9,822 nucleotides of DNA from Planctomycetaceae bacterium. Lineage in GTDB: Bacteria > Planctomycetota > Phycisphaerae > Phycisphaerales > SM1A02. A model generated the notes under the pieces. The model searched no databases and was not told the DNA's origin. It saw only the letters and a program-made list of their open reading frames with translations. The translations under genes were made by a program, and so were the position numbers. Of this stretch, positions 1 to 6,327 are shown one piece after another (positions within the stretch are counted from its first letter, which is position 1; each line of letters starts with the position of its first letter). The stretch is taken from NCBI GenBank assembly GCA_027488265.1, contig JAIYCA010000078.1, forward strand, positions 1 to 9,822, read 5' to 3'.

Positions 1-870
1 CGCAGCGCGTTCAACGACGCCATGCTGGCGGCAAACCGATACGGAACCCGCGCCGGAACCCCGGTGGTGGAAGCGTTGAACAAGATGGATGCGAAGATCA
101 GACTGTACGAGGCGCACCCAGACGCGGGGGCAAGATCGGCTGTTCAGCTTGACCTCCTGAAGCGTGACTTGAACGACATCGTTCGGGAACTGAACCCCTC
201 TGACCGTGGGGCCGTCGCCAGCGTTCCAAAGTCCGTCCGAGACACGATTGCGACCGTGGATAGCAAGTACGCTGACATGATGGACTACTGGCAGAACTCG
301 ATCTCCGTCATGAGGGATTTGCAGTCCACTCTTGGAACGGGAGATCGGGTTTCCGAGACTGCCCGACTGGCGCGGTTGATGTCCACCATGAAGAACAGCG
401 ACAAGCTCAATCTTCTGAAGCAGTTGGAAGACACCCCATCTGGGAAGTACCTCAAGGAAATGATTGCGGGGGCAGCGTTCAAAGACATCATGCCGCCAGC
501 CATGCAGGGCTTTGGCCTCGGCATCATGGGGCCTATCCTCGCTGGAGGGCCGCACGGCATGGCAGCCGCAGCCGCAGCGTCACCGCGCCTCGCTGGCCTC
601 ACCCAGTATGGCATTGGCAGGACGGAGGGCTTGGTCAACGCCATCCCAAAAATCCCCGCCGCCGCCACAAACGTGGTGTCCCAGATCGGGCAGGAACGCG
701 AGGGCCGCAAGTCCGGCGGTCGCGTCTCCAAGCACGAGGCTGACGCAGACCAGTTGGTGCGGGCCGCAGAACGTGCTAAGAAGGGCTGGAGCGCCAAGAC
801 CGAGCCTCTGCTGAACCAGAGCGACGAAGCCGTGGCCAAGGCCCTAGAAGTGGCGAACAGGAGCATCTGA
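1..870 (+). CDS. Phage structural protein, C-terminal part (5' end outside window)
   Basis: The reading frame is open from base 1, so the ATG at 22 is probably internal and 289 codons of a longer gene are seen. The first half is charged and helical. A Gly/Ala/Met-rich hydrophobic stretch follows at about 469-600 and could touch or cross a membrane. The tail (about 709-867) is a charged helix with the motifs RVSKHEADADQLVRAAERAK and TEPLLNQSDEAVAKALEVAN. I remember closely similar tails on large virion-associated proteins of alphaproteobacterial phages and prophages, some of which carry lytic or internal-virion domains far upstream; none of those domains is inside this window. Its stop overlaps the fibre start by one base (TGATG), so the two genes are probably translationally coupled. 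A structural, perhaps internal-virion, role is inferred from position; the exact function is unknown. Confidence 0.75.
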   Translation, partial: RSAFNDAMLAANRYGTRAGTPVVEALNKMDAKIRLYEAHPDAGARSAVQLDLLKRDLNDIVRELNPSDRGAVASVPKSVRDTIATVDSKYADMMDYWQNSISVMRDLQSTLGTGDRVSETARLARLMSTMKNSDKLNLLKQLEDTPSGKYLKEMIAGAAFKDIMPPAMQGFGLGIMGPILAGGPHGMAAAAAASPRLAGLTQYGIGRTEGLVNAIPKIPAAATNVVSQIGQEREGRKSGGRVSKHEADADQLVRAAERAKKGWSAKTEPLLNQSDEAVAKALEVANRSI

Positions 871-1778
871 TGCCGACAACGAACAAGGGCTTCGATCAGC
901 CAGCCGCTAACTCCACCAACTGGGACGTGCCTTTGAACGCCAACTTCGGCCTCATTGACACCGCCCTCGGCTCGACGGTGAGCATCTCAGTGACTGGCGT
1001 GACCGCCACGCCCGTGGTTTTGACGGTTACCCAGTATCGCAACCTGATCCTGAGCTTCACCGGGACGCTGACCGCCAACGTGACTTACCAAGTCCCGGCT
1101 GGCGTCGGCGGCGAGTGGATCGTCACCAACAATACCACTGGGGCTTTCACGCTGACCATTGCCAACGTGGCTGCTGGTGCCTCTGCCGTGGTCCCCACTG
1201 GTGCGCGTCAGACCCTTTACTCGGACGGCACGAACATCTACGCAGCGGGCGTGACGACGATCTCTGGCGGCACCACCGGCCTGACCGCCACTGGTGCCAG
1301 CACCATCACGCTGGGTGGCACACTGGCCCTCGCAAACGGCGGCACCGGGGCGACCGATGCCGCAACGGCCCGCACGAACCTCGGCCTTGGGACGATGGCC
1401 ACACAGGCGGCGTCTGCCGTCGCCATCACTGGCGGCACTGTCGCCGCCGCTGCCATCACGGGCGCGTTGAACGCAACGGGCAGTGCGCCCATTTACGCCT
1501 GCCGTACTTGGGTGAACTTCAACGGATCAAACCCTACAGTGGTGCGGGCATCTGGAAACGTAAGTTCTGTCACCTATAACTCAAGTGGAAACTATACAAT
1601 TCTATTCACAACCAATCTTCCAGATGGAAATTATGCTGTCGCGGGTTCTATAACAGGGAACTTTGCGGGCGCTTCACTTTCACTACTCAACGTCCAAAAT
1701 TTTGGAGTGAACGTCTTTGCGTCGTATTACGTTCAAGGTTACGACGCTGATAACGTCCACGTTGTAATTGTCCGCTAA
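870..1778 (+). CDS. Phage tail fibre / receptor-binding protein
   Basis: 302 aa. The N-terminus (MPTTNKGFDQPAANSTNWD, then LNANFGLIDTALG) is the short virion-attachment type found on many phage fibres. The middle is a low-complexity Gly/Thr/Ala beta-rich shaft containing ANGGTGATDAATARTNLGLG, a stretch shared by very many tail fibres (established family pattern). From about residue 208 (TWVNFNGSNP) to the end the protein changes to an Asn/Ser/Tyr-rich domain ending DNVHVVIVR, probably the receptor-binding tip. The DNA changes too: by hand count 87 of 120 bases are G+C at 1261-1380, but only 74 of 180 at 1561-1740, which suggests the tip was acquired separately. No chaperone-type autoproteolytic domain is visible. 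The start overlaps the previous stop by one base. The stop codon lies inside the ribosome-binding site of the next gene. The fibre assignment is firm; the receptor is unknown. Confidence 0.9.
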   Translation: MPTTNKGFDQPAANSTNWDVPLNANFGLIDTALGSTVSISVTGVTATPVVLTVTQYRNLILSFTGTLTANVTYQVPAGVGGEWIVTNNTTGAFTLTIANVAAGASAVVPTGARQTLYSDGTNIYAAGVTTISGGTTGLTATGASTITLGGTLALANGGTGATDAATARTNLGLGTMATQAASAVAITGGTVAAAAITGALNATGSAPIYACRTWVNFNGSNPTVVRASGNVSSVTYNSSGNYTILFTTNLPDGNYAVAGSITGNFAGASLSLLNVQNFGVNVFASYYVQGYDADNVHVVIVR

Positions 1779-1782
1779 GGAG
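1777..1782 (+). promoter_or_regulatory. Ribosome binding site AAGGAG for the 1788 gene
   Basis: A perfect AAGGAG lies five bases before the ATG at 1788 and overlaps the TAA stop of the tail fibre (1776-1778). It fixes the start of the next gene and suggests it is translated at a high rate. Confidence 0.8.
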
Positions 1783-1787
1783 AAGCC

Positions 1788-2057
1788 ATGAATAAGTACA
1801 TTATCTACAAGCAGGACAATGGTCGTGTCGCAATCGTTGCGCCAGTACTGGATTGCGGCTTGACGGTCGAGCAGATCGCGCTGAAGGACGTTCCCTTCGG
1901 GAAGCCATTTAAGATCATCGACGCATCTGACCTTCCGCAAGACGGCTCCCCGCAGGAGGCATGGGTTGTTGACGAAGCCGACCTGACAGACGGTGTCGGT
2001 GCCGACTATGGCAACGGCTCCAGCAACCCGTTTATCATGCCAGAGGTGCAGTCGTGA
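1788..2057 (+). CDS. Small phage protein behind the tail fibre, unknown function
   Basis: 89 aa, acidic, with no signal peptide or membrane segment. It begins MNKYIIYKQDNGRVAIVAPV and reads as a small soluble alpha/beta domain (VLDCGLTVEQIALKDVPFGKPFKIID), then an acidic Asp/Gly-rich tail. I recall similar small proteins directly downstream of fibres in phages of Alphaproteobacteria, but I cannot name a domain with confidence. The start is secure: ATG with a perfect AAGGAG five bases upstream. Its stop overlaps the next start by four bases (GTGA). By position it could be a fibre-assembly chaperone or a minor tail component; that is inference only. Confidence 0.7.
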   Translation: MNKYIIYKQDNGRVAIVAPVLDCGLTVEQIALKDVPFGKPFKIIDASDLPQDGSPQEAWVVDEADLTDGVGADYGNGSSNPFIMPEVQS

Positions 2058-2380
2058 TCATCAAGGTTGACCAGAGCAAGGCAGCGGAAGTAAAGCGCCA
2101 GAGCATGCGCCTGTCCTTCGCCCAACTCCTGATCGGGCTGGTGTCCGAGGCATGGATCACTGAGGCCGAGGGCGAAGCGTGGCTGGCGGGGACGCTGCCG
2201 TTCAACGTCCTGATGGTGATCGACGGCCTGCCCGCAGAGCAGCGCTTCCCGGCCAAGGCCCGCGCCCTGCGGCCATCCAACGTGCTGCGTTCTGACCCTC
2301 TGGTCAACGCTATGGGTGCCGCCGCTGGCAAGACGGACGCCGAGATCGACGCCTTCTTTACAGCGTACGCTGCGGTCTAA
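2054..2380 (+). CDS. Small phage protein, last gene of the + strand tail block, unknown function
   Basis: 108 aa, starting with GTG at 2054 inside a GTGA overlap with the preceding stop, so translation is probably coupled. The protein is almost all helical, with WITEAEGEAWLAGTLP in the middle and FPAKARALRPSNVLRSDPLV, then AGKTDAEIDAFFTAYA at the end. The last motif looks like a conserved C-terminal helix seen on small proteins encoded after phage fibres. There is no signal peptide or membrane helix. Position suggests tail-fibre assembly or a minor tail role, but no diagnostic motif supports either. Its TAA stop (2378-2380) overlaps the stop of the oppositely directed gene (2377-2379), so no untranscribed spacer separates the two blocks. 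A perfect 12-base palindrome lies just before the stop at 2361-2372. Confidence 0.7.
   Translation: MIIKVDQSKAAEVKRQSMRLSFAQLLIGLVSEAWITEAEGEAWLAGTLPFNVLMVIDGLPAEQRFPAKARALRPSNVLRSDPLVNAMGAAAGKTDAEIDAFFTAYAAV
2361..2372. repeat. Perfect 12-base palindrome CAGCGTACGCTG
   Basis: The twelve bases equal their own reverse complement. There is no loop, so an RNA hairpin would be weak. The site lies inside the last codons of the + strand block, a few bases from the convergent stops. A protein-binding site is possible; chance in GC-rich coding DNA is also possible. Confidence 0.3.
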
Positions 2381-2616
2381 GTCGAACTCAATTCCACCTT
2401 CACCTTGCCGATGTGCATGGTGTTGATGATGACCATGCCCACAGGAAAGAAGCCCGCATTGTCGGGCTTCCGGTAGAACTCTTCGACCAAGATGAAGTCG
2501 CTTTCGTTGATGACCTCAAGGAAGCTTTCGATGCTTTCGACCGGGTAGCGGCAGACGATCTGGTGGACCATCTCCCCCTTGCGGGACGGCATATTCATCG
2601 TGACCAGAAATCTCAT
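2377..2616 (-). CDS. Small phage protein, last gene of the - strand operon, unknown function
   Basis: 79 aa. It begins MRFLVTMNMPSRKGEMVHQI and continues with alternating hydrophobic and charged residues (ESFLEVINESDFILVEEFYR), then a beta-rich end (VGMVIINTMHIGKVKVELSS). It looks like a compact alpha/beta domain without membrane segments or cysteine motifs. The start is supported by an ATGA overlap with the stop of the upstream gene. The stop overlaps that of the convergent + strand gene by four bases. A hairpin-forming inverted repeat sits inside the gene (2449-2470). Its place at the tail of a replication operon suggests a small accessory early protein; I cannot assign a function. Confidence 0.7.
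   Translation of the reverse strand: MRFLVTMNMPSRKGEMVHQIVCRYPVESIESFLEVINESDFILVEEFYRKPDNAGFFPVGMVIINTMHIGKVKVELSST
2449..2470 (-). terminator. Possible hairpin terminator at the convergent junction
   Basis: An 8-base perfect inverted repeat (GAAGCCCG / CGGGCTTC) flanks a 6-base loop. Read on the - strand, the hairpin is followed by TTTCC, a short, imperfect T run; on the + strand no T run follows. It lies about 70 bases past the end of the + strand block but inside the opposing gene, encoding DNAGFF. It could slow transcription in one or both directions. The weak U tract and coding context make this a low-confidence call. Confidence 0.25.
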
Positions 2617-2858
2617 TTGCGCGCCTTGTGTAATCTTAATATCTCGCGCTCAAGGTGTGGCCGGATCAGAGCCGGGACACGATCCAGTGCCGCCCGCCGC
2701 GCTTCCTTCGTGGATAGCTTGAGAACCGATCTCGCGCCATCGTAAATGTGCTTGCTGCACGCGGACTGGATGCCCTGATCCTCGCTCTCCAGCGCCACCT
2801 TGCCCTGCAGGACGGCCCTGATGCGGTCTGTGGGCCTCTTACCGTTCCAGATAGACAC
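2613..2858 (-). CDS. Small helical phage protein, unknown function (GTG start)
   Basis: 81 aa if it starts at the GTG at 2858. I chose this start because a good ribosome site (GGGAGAGG, 2865-2872) lies six bases before it. The ATG at 2879 is the alternative (88 aa) but has only a G run before it, and longer frames are covered by the VRR-NUC gene. The start overlaps the end of the VRR-NUC gene by 20 bases. The protein is basic and helical. A first part (RPTDRIRAVLQGKVALESED) is followed by EARRAALDRVPALIRPHLER. The latter resembles a short helical domain I have seen on small phage replication-region proteins, with no known activity. Its stop overlaps the next start as ATGA. Confidence 0.65.
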   Translation of the reverse strand: MSIWNGKRPTDRIRAVLQGKVALESEDQGIQSACSKHIYDGARSVLKLSTKEARRAALDRVPALIRPHLEREILRLHKARK

Positions 2859-3240
2859 GCAGGGCCTCTCCCGCAGCATCCACCCCCAGAGCGATGCACA
2901 CGAAGCACCCAGCGGCCTGTGCGGCGCGCAGGTAGGCAAGCTGGGACTGGCTGATCTCGGACTGGGTGTGGTCGCGGCGCTTTAGTTCACAGACGAACGT
3001 GGGAGCGCCGGGGATGATGATGTCCGGCGCTCCGGTGGTCATGCCCTCGGCCTTGTGGGTGGCAGCCGTCAGGTGGTCCCGCTTGCCCTCGTTGCGGACG
3101 TGGAAGGCGATCAGGCCCAGAGTGTCTGGGTAGTCTCGGCGCAGGCGCGCAAAGAAGGTCACCTGCTCCAAAGTTTCCTTCGGGCAGACGCCACGGTAGT
3201 TGAGGTCTCCATAGACCCTAATGTCATTCGGGAGGTACAT
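2839..3240 (-). CDS. VRR-NUC domain nuclease (PD-(D/E)XK superfamily)
   Basis: 133 aa, the usual size of a stand-alone phage VRR-NUC protein. The catalytic pattern is complete: an N-terminal helix with E25/Q26, the HVRNEG strand (47-52), GAPD with D73, the CELK motif with E85 and K87, and the following SQLAYL helix with Q100. In this family these residues bind the metal and cut DNA; characterised members (FAN1 and phage stand-alone VRR-NUC enzymes) act on branched or flap DNA and some resolve Holliday junctions. Here it follows an SF2 helicase, with its start overlapping the helicase stop by 17 bases, so the pair may process the same DNA structures. No strong ribosome site precedes the ATG, in keeping with coupled translation. 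The domain assignment is firm; the exact substrate is inferred. Confidence 0.9.
   Translation of the reverse strand: MYLPNDIRVYGDLNYRGVCPKETLEQVTFFARLRRDYPDTLGLIAFHVRNEGKRDHLTAATHKAEGMTTGAPDIIIPGAPTFVCELKRRDHTQSEISQSQLAYLRAAQAAGCFVCIALGVDAAGEALRVYLER
2865..2872 (-). promoter_or_regulatory. Ribosome binding site GGGAGAGG deciding the GTG start at 2858
   Basis: Read on the - strand, GGGAGAGG stands six bases before GTG at 2858 and within the last codons of the VRR-NUC gene. It favours the shorter 81-aa form of the downstream protein. Confidence 0.55.
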
Positions 3241-5008
3241 CTGCTGGCCTGTTGTATGCGAAGACCCGAAAGAACGTCGAGATCGGGTCGAGTTGATAGG
3301 TAATGGTCTCAGGCTTTTCGTCGCCCAGTGCCTGCATCGCTTCCAAGTCTTTGGTGCCTTGGCTGTGCGTCGGGTTTTTCATGATCCAGTAGGAGAATGA
3401 CCGATAATCGGTCACCACGTCAATCTTCCACGTCTCTTTTCCGCTGCGGCCAACGTGGGGCCGCTTCGACCATGTGAGGACATTGTCGGTCTGCTTGCGC
3501 GTCGGGTCTCGCTTCAACGCCTTGAACTCAAGCTTGAGCTTGTCGTTCGGGTCCACGATCTCGCCCTTGCATGCGGTGCAATACCGCGCCGAGATGTCGT
3601 TCTCGGCGTTGCAGTGCGGGCAGGGCTTGAAGGTCCAGCGGTAGGTGCATTGGATGCGCTCACCCGCGATGGTGACCTTGGCCCCGCAGCGGCGACCGTA
3701 GTGGGCTGGGATGTGGCCCCACTCGGTGTTGAGCCGCATGCCGTCCAGATCAAGGAAGTAGCCGTTTTCGTCGATGGGGTAGCCGTCCTTGTTGGGGCGC
3801 GGGCTGAACTCGTTCTCCACGTCGCACAGGGGGCAGAAGCAGGTGATGAAGCCCTCTTCCTTGTCGCCCTTGGTGACCTCCACCTTGGGGTTGAACACGT
3901 CGCCGTCTGGGCAGTGGCGGGGCAGGTTCTCGGCATAGTCAAGGATCAGGCAGGTATCCTTGAACTCTTCGATCCGCAGGCCGCGCCCGATGATCTGCTG
4001 GAGCAGGCCGACGCTCTCGGTCGCCCGCAGGATGGCGATCAGTTCGACGTGCGCCGCATCGAACCCAGTGGTCAGGACCGACACGTTCACCAGATACTTG
4101 ATCTTGCCCGCCTTGAAGTCGGCGATGATCTTGTCGCGCATCTTCTTTTCGGTCTCGCCAGTGACGATGGCAGACAGGTCGGGTGGCAGGCTCTCCATGC
4201 ACTCTTTGGCGTGCTTGACCGTCGCCGCGAAGATCATCACCCCGCGCAGGAACTGGGCCTGCGCGATAACATCCGCGATGATGGCGGCGGTCTTGCGGCC
4301 CTGCCCGTGGTAGGCGCGGTCGATGGCAACGCTGTCAAACTGCCCACGGGAGTTCAACTGCATGTCCAGCGTCTTGTAGCCGTCGGCTGCGGGCTTCCCA
4401 ATGGTCGGGCGGGTCAGGAAGCCCTGTTCGATCAGTTCATAGGCTTGGATGCGGTAGACGCAGGCTTCAAAGTACGGGTCTTTGGTCTGCGTGTCCTTGA
4501 CGGGCTTGCCGTTCGGCCAGAAGCCGAAGATGTACCCTGTCCCCATGCGGTATGGGGTGGCAGACAGGCCGATCACGCGCAGGTTCGGGTTGGCCAGCTT
4601 CATCTGTTCGATGATGGCTTTGACCGTGGGGGTGATCCCGTGGCACTCGTCGATCACCACCGCCGCAAACTCGCTGCCGAAGCGCTTGATGGAGTTCATG
4701 ACCGTCCCCGGCGTCCCGAACACCACAGGGTGGCGCAGGCTCTTCTCCCCGGCGCTGGCCGAGAAGATCGAACACTTCTCGCCAGCCGCCTTGAACTTCT
4801 CGGCGTTCTGCCGGACCAGTTCCGCGCTGGGGGCGAGGTTCAGGACGTGCTTGCCCTTCGACACGGCGTGGATGGTGTCAGCCACCGCCGCGATGATGTG
4901 GGACTTGCCCGCGCCCGTGGCCGCTTCGATGCAGCAGGGCGTGGTGTTTCTCTTGATCCATCCGATAATGGCGTCATGCGCTTCTTGCTGGTACGGGCGC
5001 AGTGTCAT
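3224..5008 (-). CDS. SF2 DEAD/DEAH-like (DECH) helicase with C-terminal zinc ribbons
   Basis: 594 aa from the ATG at 5008, which has GAGG seven bases upstream. The frame is open 68 codons further up, but that stretch lies within the preceding gene. Motifs in order: LRPYQQEA (3-10), Walker A ATGAGKS (30-36), Ia APSAELVRQN (59-68), Walker B DECH (120-123), III SATPYR (149-154), IV-like GVMIFAAT (256-263), V VLTTGFD (311-317) and VI QQIIGRGLR (337-345). After the RecA-like domains comes a cysteine-rich part: CPLC (392-395), C441 and C454, then CPHC (463-466) with CTAC (477-480), i.e. probably two zinc sites. The family unwinds or translocates on DNA using ATP; T4 UvsW and bacterial RecG/RecQ-type enzymes are functional analogues, not demonstrated relatives. 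Overlaps on both sides place it in the operon. A role in fork or recombination-intermediate processing is inferred. Confidence 0.9.
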   Translation of the reverse strand: MTLRPYQQEAHDAIIGWIKRNTTPCCIEAATGAGKSHIIAAVADTIHAVSKGKHVLNLAPSAELVRQNAEKFKAAGEKCSIFSASAGEKSLRHPVVFGTPGTVMNSIKRFGSEFAAVVIDECHGITPTVKAIIEQMKLANPNLRVIGLSATPYRMGTGYIFGFWPNGKPVKDTQTKDPYFEACVYRIQAYELIEQGFLTRPTIGKPAADGYKTLDMQLNSRGQFDSVAIDRAYHGQGRKTAAIIADVIAQAQFLRGVMIFAATVKHAKECMESLPPDLSAIVTGETEKKMRDKIIADFKAGKIKYLVNVSVLTTGFDAAHVELIAILRATESVGLLQQIIGRGLRIEEFKDTCLILDYAENLPRHCPDGDVFNPKVEVTKGDKEEGFITCFCPLCDVENEFSPRPNKDGYPIDENGYFLDLDGMRLNTEWGHIPAHYGRRCGAKVTIAGERIQCTYRWTFKPCPHCNAENDISARYCTACKGEIVDPNDKLKLEFKALKRDPTRKQTDNVLTWSKRPHVGRSGKETWKIDVVTDYRSFSYWIMKNPTHSQGTKDLEAMQALGDEKPETITYQLDPISTFFRVFAYNRPADVPPE

Positions 5009-5453
5009 GGTCGATCCTCGTGAACATCGTGGTTGGGAAGAGGCACAGTGTCTCGGCGTCTTTGCTGTCACCCCGGTCAAAGCGACCGCCGAACGTGCGC
5101 TCCAGTCTGGGCCAAGGTGTGCCATCTTTGAAGCACAAATGCAACAAGCAATTTGGTGTTTTAACAACCAAATGAAAGTCGGCTTTGAGGCTCTTTGCAG
5201 CTTGGTGGACAAGCAGCAACTTTCTCTCGCTCAGAAAGAAGCCGCCCAGTTCATCCAAGCGCTCTGGCGTGTAGTTCCTGACCTTCACCTCCATCAGCCC
5301 GGTCACGACGCCCTCAAGGCTCTCGACGATGTAGTCGACCGAGGACAGGTATCGCGTCTTGACCAGCCTGCTGCGGAGGATGGGGGCCATGATGTCCCCG
5401 ACCGACAACTGCTGCTGTCGGTCGGCTTCGGTTTCATAGATGGGGCGGTTCAT
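4974..5453 (-). CDS. Probable PD-(D/E)XK nuclease-like phage protein
   Basis: 159 aa, starting MNRPIYETEADRQQQLSVGD. The start is set by a TGATG overlap with the preceding stop; the frame upstream of it is a shadow of that gene. The pattern fits the restriction-endonuclease fold: a strand with D40 (SSVDYIVE), then GLMEVKVRN with E55 and K57, a helix with LSERKLLLVHQAAK (K78), and a closing strand ADFHLVVKT (91-99). This D-(14)-ExK spacing and the following Lys helix match a small phage family that I recall as T7-endonuclease-like, but the residue match is short and the call rests on pattern only. If active, it would cut or resolve branched replication intermediates. Its end overlaps the helicase start by 35 bases. 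A structural, inactive or regulatory role cannot be excluded. Confidence 0.6.
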   Translation of the reverse strand: MNRPIYETEADRQQQLSVGDIMAPILRSRLVKTRYLSSVDYIVESLEGVVTGLMEVKVRNYTPERLDELGGFFLSERKLLLVHQAAKSLKADFHLVVKTPNCLLHLCFKDGTPWPRLERTFGGRFDRGDSKDAETLCLFPTTMFTRIDHDTAPVPARSA

Positions 5454-6106
5454 CAGACGCGCTCTGCCTTGGGGCCGATGGCTGCGGCGATCTTGAACAG
5501 GCGGTCCTGATACTTTTTGACCTCGGCGCGCGACTGTTCGATTGCCAGCATAGCGGTCTTGATGGCGGCAAGCTCCATGTCGACCTTGTTCATCCAGTCT
5601 TTGACCTCGCCAGCCAGATCGGACATTTCCTCGTTGCCGTCTGGCCCGAACATGTCTTCGCGGACAGCGGCAACCCACCCCGGCATGGTGCCGTCACCCA
5701 GCATCTCGGCGATGCCCTTGTCGGTTTCGAGGCCCTTGTACCGCAGGTTGGTCATGTCGTAGGCGTCGTCCAAAGCCGCCACGATCAGGCGCTTCTGTTC
5801 ACGCGTGGGCTGGCGCAGCGGGGGAGCAGCCGGGGGCGTCACGGTCACGATGGTTGGTTCTTTCGACACGGTCTTTTCCTTCCTGTTGGCTTCGCACTTG
5901 GGGCAGCGGAGGACGTTCTTGACATAAGTCCAGCCCACATCCTGCAGCCGCATGAGCGCCTTCGTCTTGTTGATTTCAATCGGCCTACGGTCACCCACGC
6001 GGGTGATGTAGTTGGTTTTGACGACGATCTGTTCGGGGCATTCGTCGCAGTTGCATCTGGCAGTCGCGTTGCCGCGATCATCTCTGTCCGCGACAAACTG
6101 GGTCAT
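5453..6106 (-). CDS. Zinc-ribbon and coiled-coil phage protein, unknown function
   Basis: 217 aa in three parts. Residues 18-71 hold a probable zinc ribbon: CNCDEC (18-23) and CPKC (68-71), with KALMRLQDVGWTYVKNVL between, an arrangement common in phage proteins of this kind. A Pro/Thr-rich linker (about 80-101) leads to a helical domain (REQKRLIVAALDDAYD and on). The last 60 residues form an amphipathic, probably coiled-coil helix (MELAAIKTAMLAIEQSRAEV). The make-up suggests a DNA- or protein-binding factor that oligomerises; no enzyme motif is seen. It starts in an ATGA overlap with the preceding gene and ends in a TGATG overlap with the PD-(D/E)XK-like gene, so it is probably made with them. 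A link to helicase loading or transcription would be speculation. Confidence 0.7.
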   Translation of the reverse strand: MTQFVADRDDRGNATARCNCDECPEQIVVKTNYITRVGDRRPIEINKTKALMRLQDVGWTYVKNVLRCPKCEANRKEKTVSKEPTIVTVTPPAAPPLRQPTREQKRLIVAALDDAYDMTNLRYKGLETDKGIAEMLGDGTMPGWVAAVREDMFGPDGNEEMSDLAGEVKDWMNKVDMELAAIKTAMLAIEQSRAEVKKYQDRLFKIAAAIGPKAERV

Positions 6107-6327
6107 TCTCCGATGATCCCGCGCAGCCCCTTGGCGTAGCCGTCCCCGGCGTGGGTGTATCCCCTGTTACTCGGCGCTGGCCCCGCAACGTACTGGCCGC
6201 GATCAAGGCCCATCTCATGGTCTTCGCACCACTTGGCGCAGTACTCGACGGTGTCCCGGCGGGATTTCTCCAGCTTGCGGCGAAGCTGGAGGTTGATGTT
6301 GATCTGGCGCTGGAGTTCCTCGCTCAT
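6103..6327 (-). CDS. Small helical phage protein, unknown function
   Basis: 74 aa from the ATG at 6327, which forms an ATGA overlap with the exonuclease stop. An in-frame ATG at 6363 would reach 36 bases further into the exonuclease gene and has no better support. The N-terminal half is a long, highly charged helix (MSEELQRQININLQLRRKLE) suited to a coiled coil. The C-terminal half is Gly-rich and has CAKWCEDHEMGLDRG, then GYTHAGDGYAKGLRG. Two cysteines are too few for a zinc site. There is no ribosome site upstream, so coupled translation is likely. Placed directly behind the exonuclease, it may be an accessory or inhibitor of it, but nothing in the sequence proves this. Confidence 0.65.
   Translation of the reverse strand: MSEELQRQININLQLRRKLEKSRRDTVEYCAKWCEDHEMGLDRGQYVAGPAPSNRGYTHAGDGYAKGLRGIIGE

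Noticed and set aside
1250..1480. Repetitive Gly/Thr/Ala DNA as a possible repeat array or variable region of a diversity-generating system
   Set aside because: It is ordinary low-complexity fibre-shaft coding sequence; no matching template repeat and no reverse transcriptase gene are in the window.
3455..5023. A 522-codon open frame on the + strand across the helicase gene
   Set aside because: It is opposite a gene with all SF2 motifs. Its make-up (rich in Gly, Ala, Arg, Val, Asp) is what antisense of GC-rich codons gives, and no domain is seen.
5009..5212. 68-codon N-terminal extension of the helicase
   Set aside because: It lies wholly inside the PD-(D/E)XK-like gene, while the ATG at 5008 has GAGG upstream and starts right at the LRPYQQEA motif.
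5454..5678. 75-codon extension of the PD-(D/E)XK-like protein
   Set aside because: Arg/Gly-rich shadow of the zinc-ribbon gene; the ATG at 5453 is coupled to the upstream stop.
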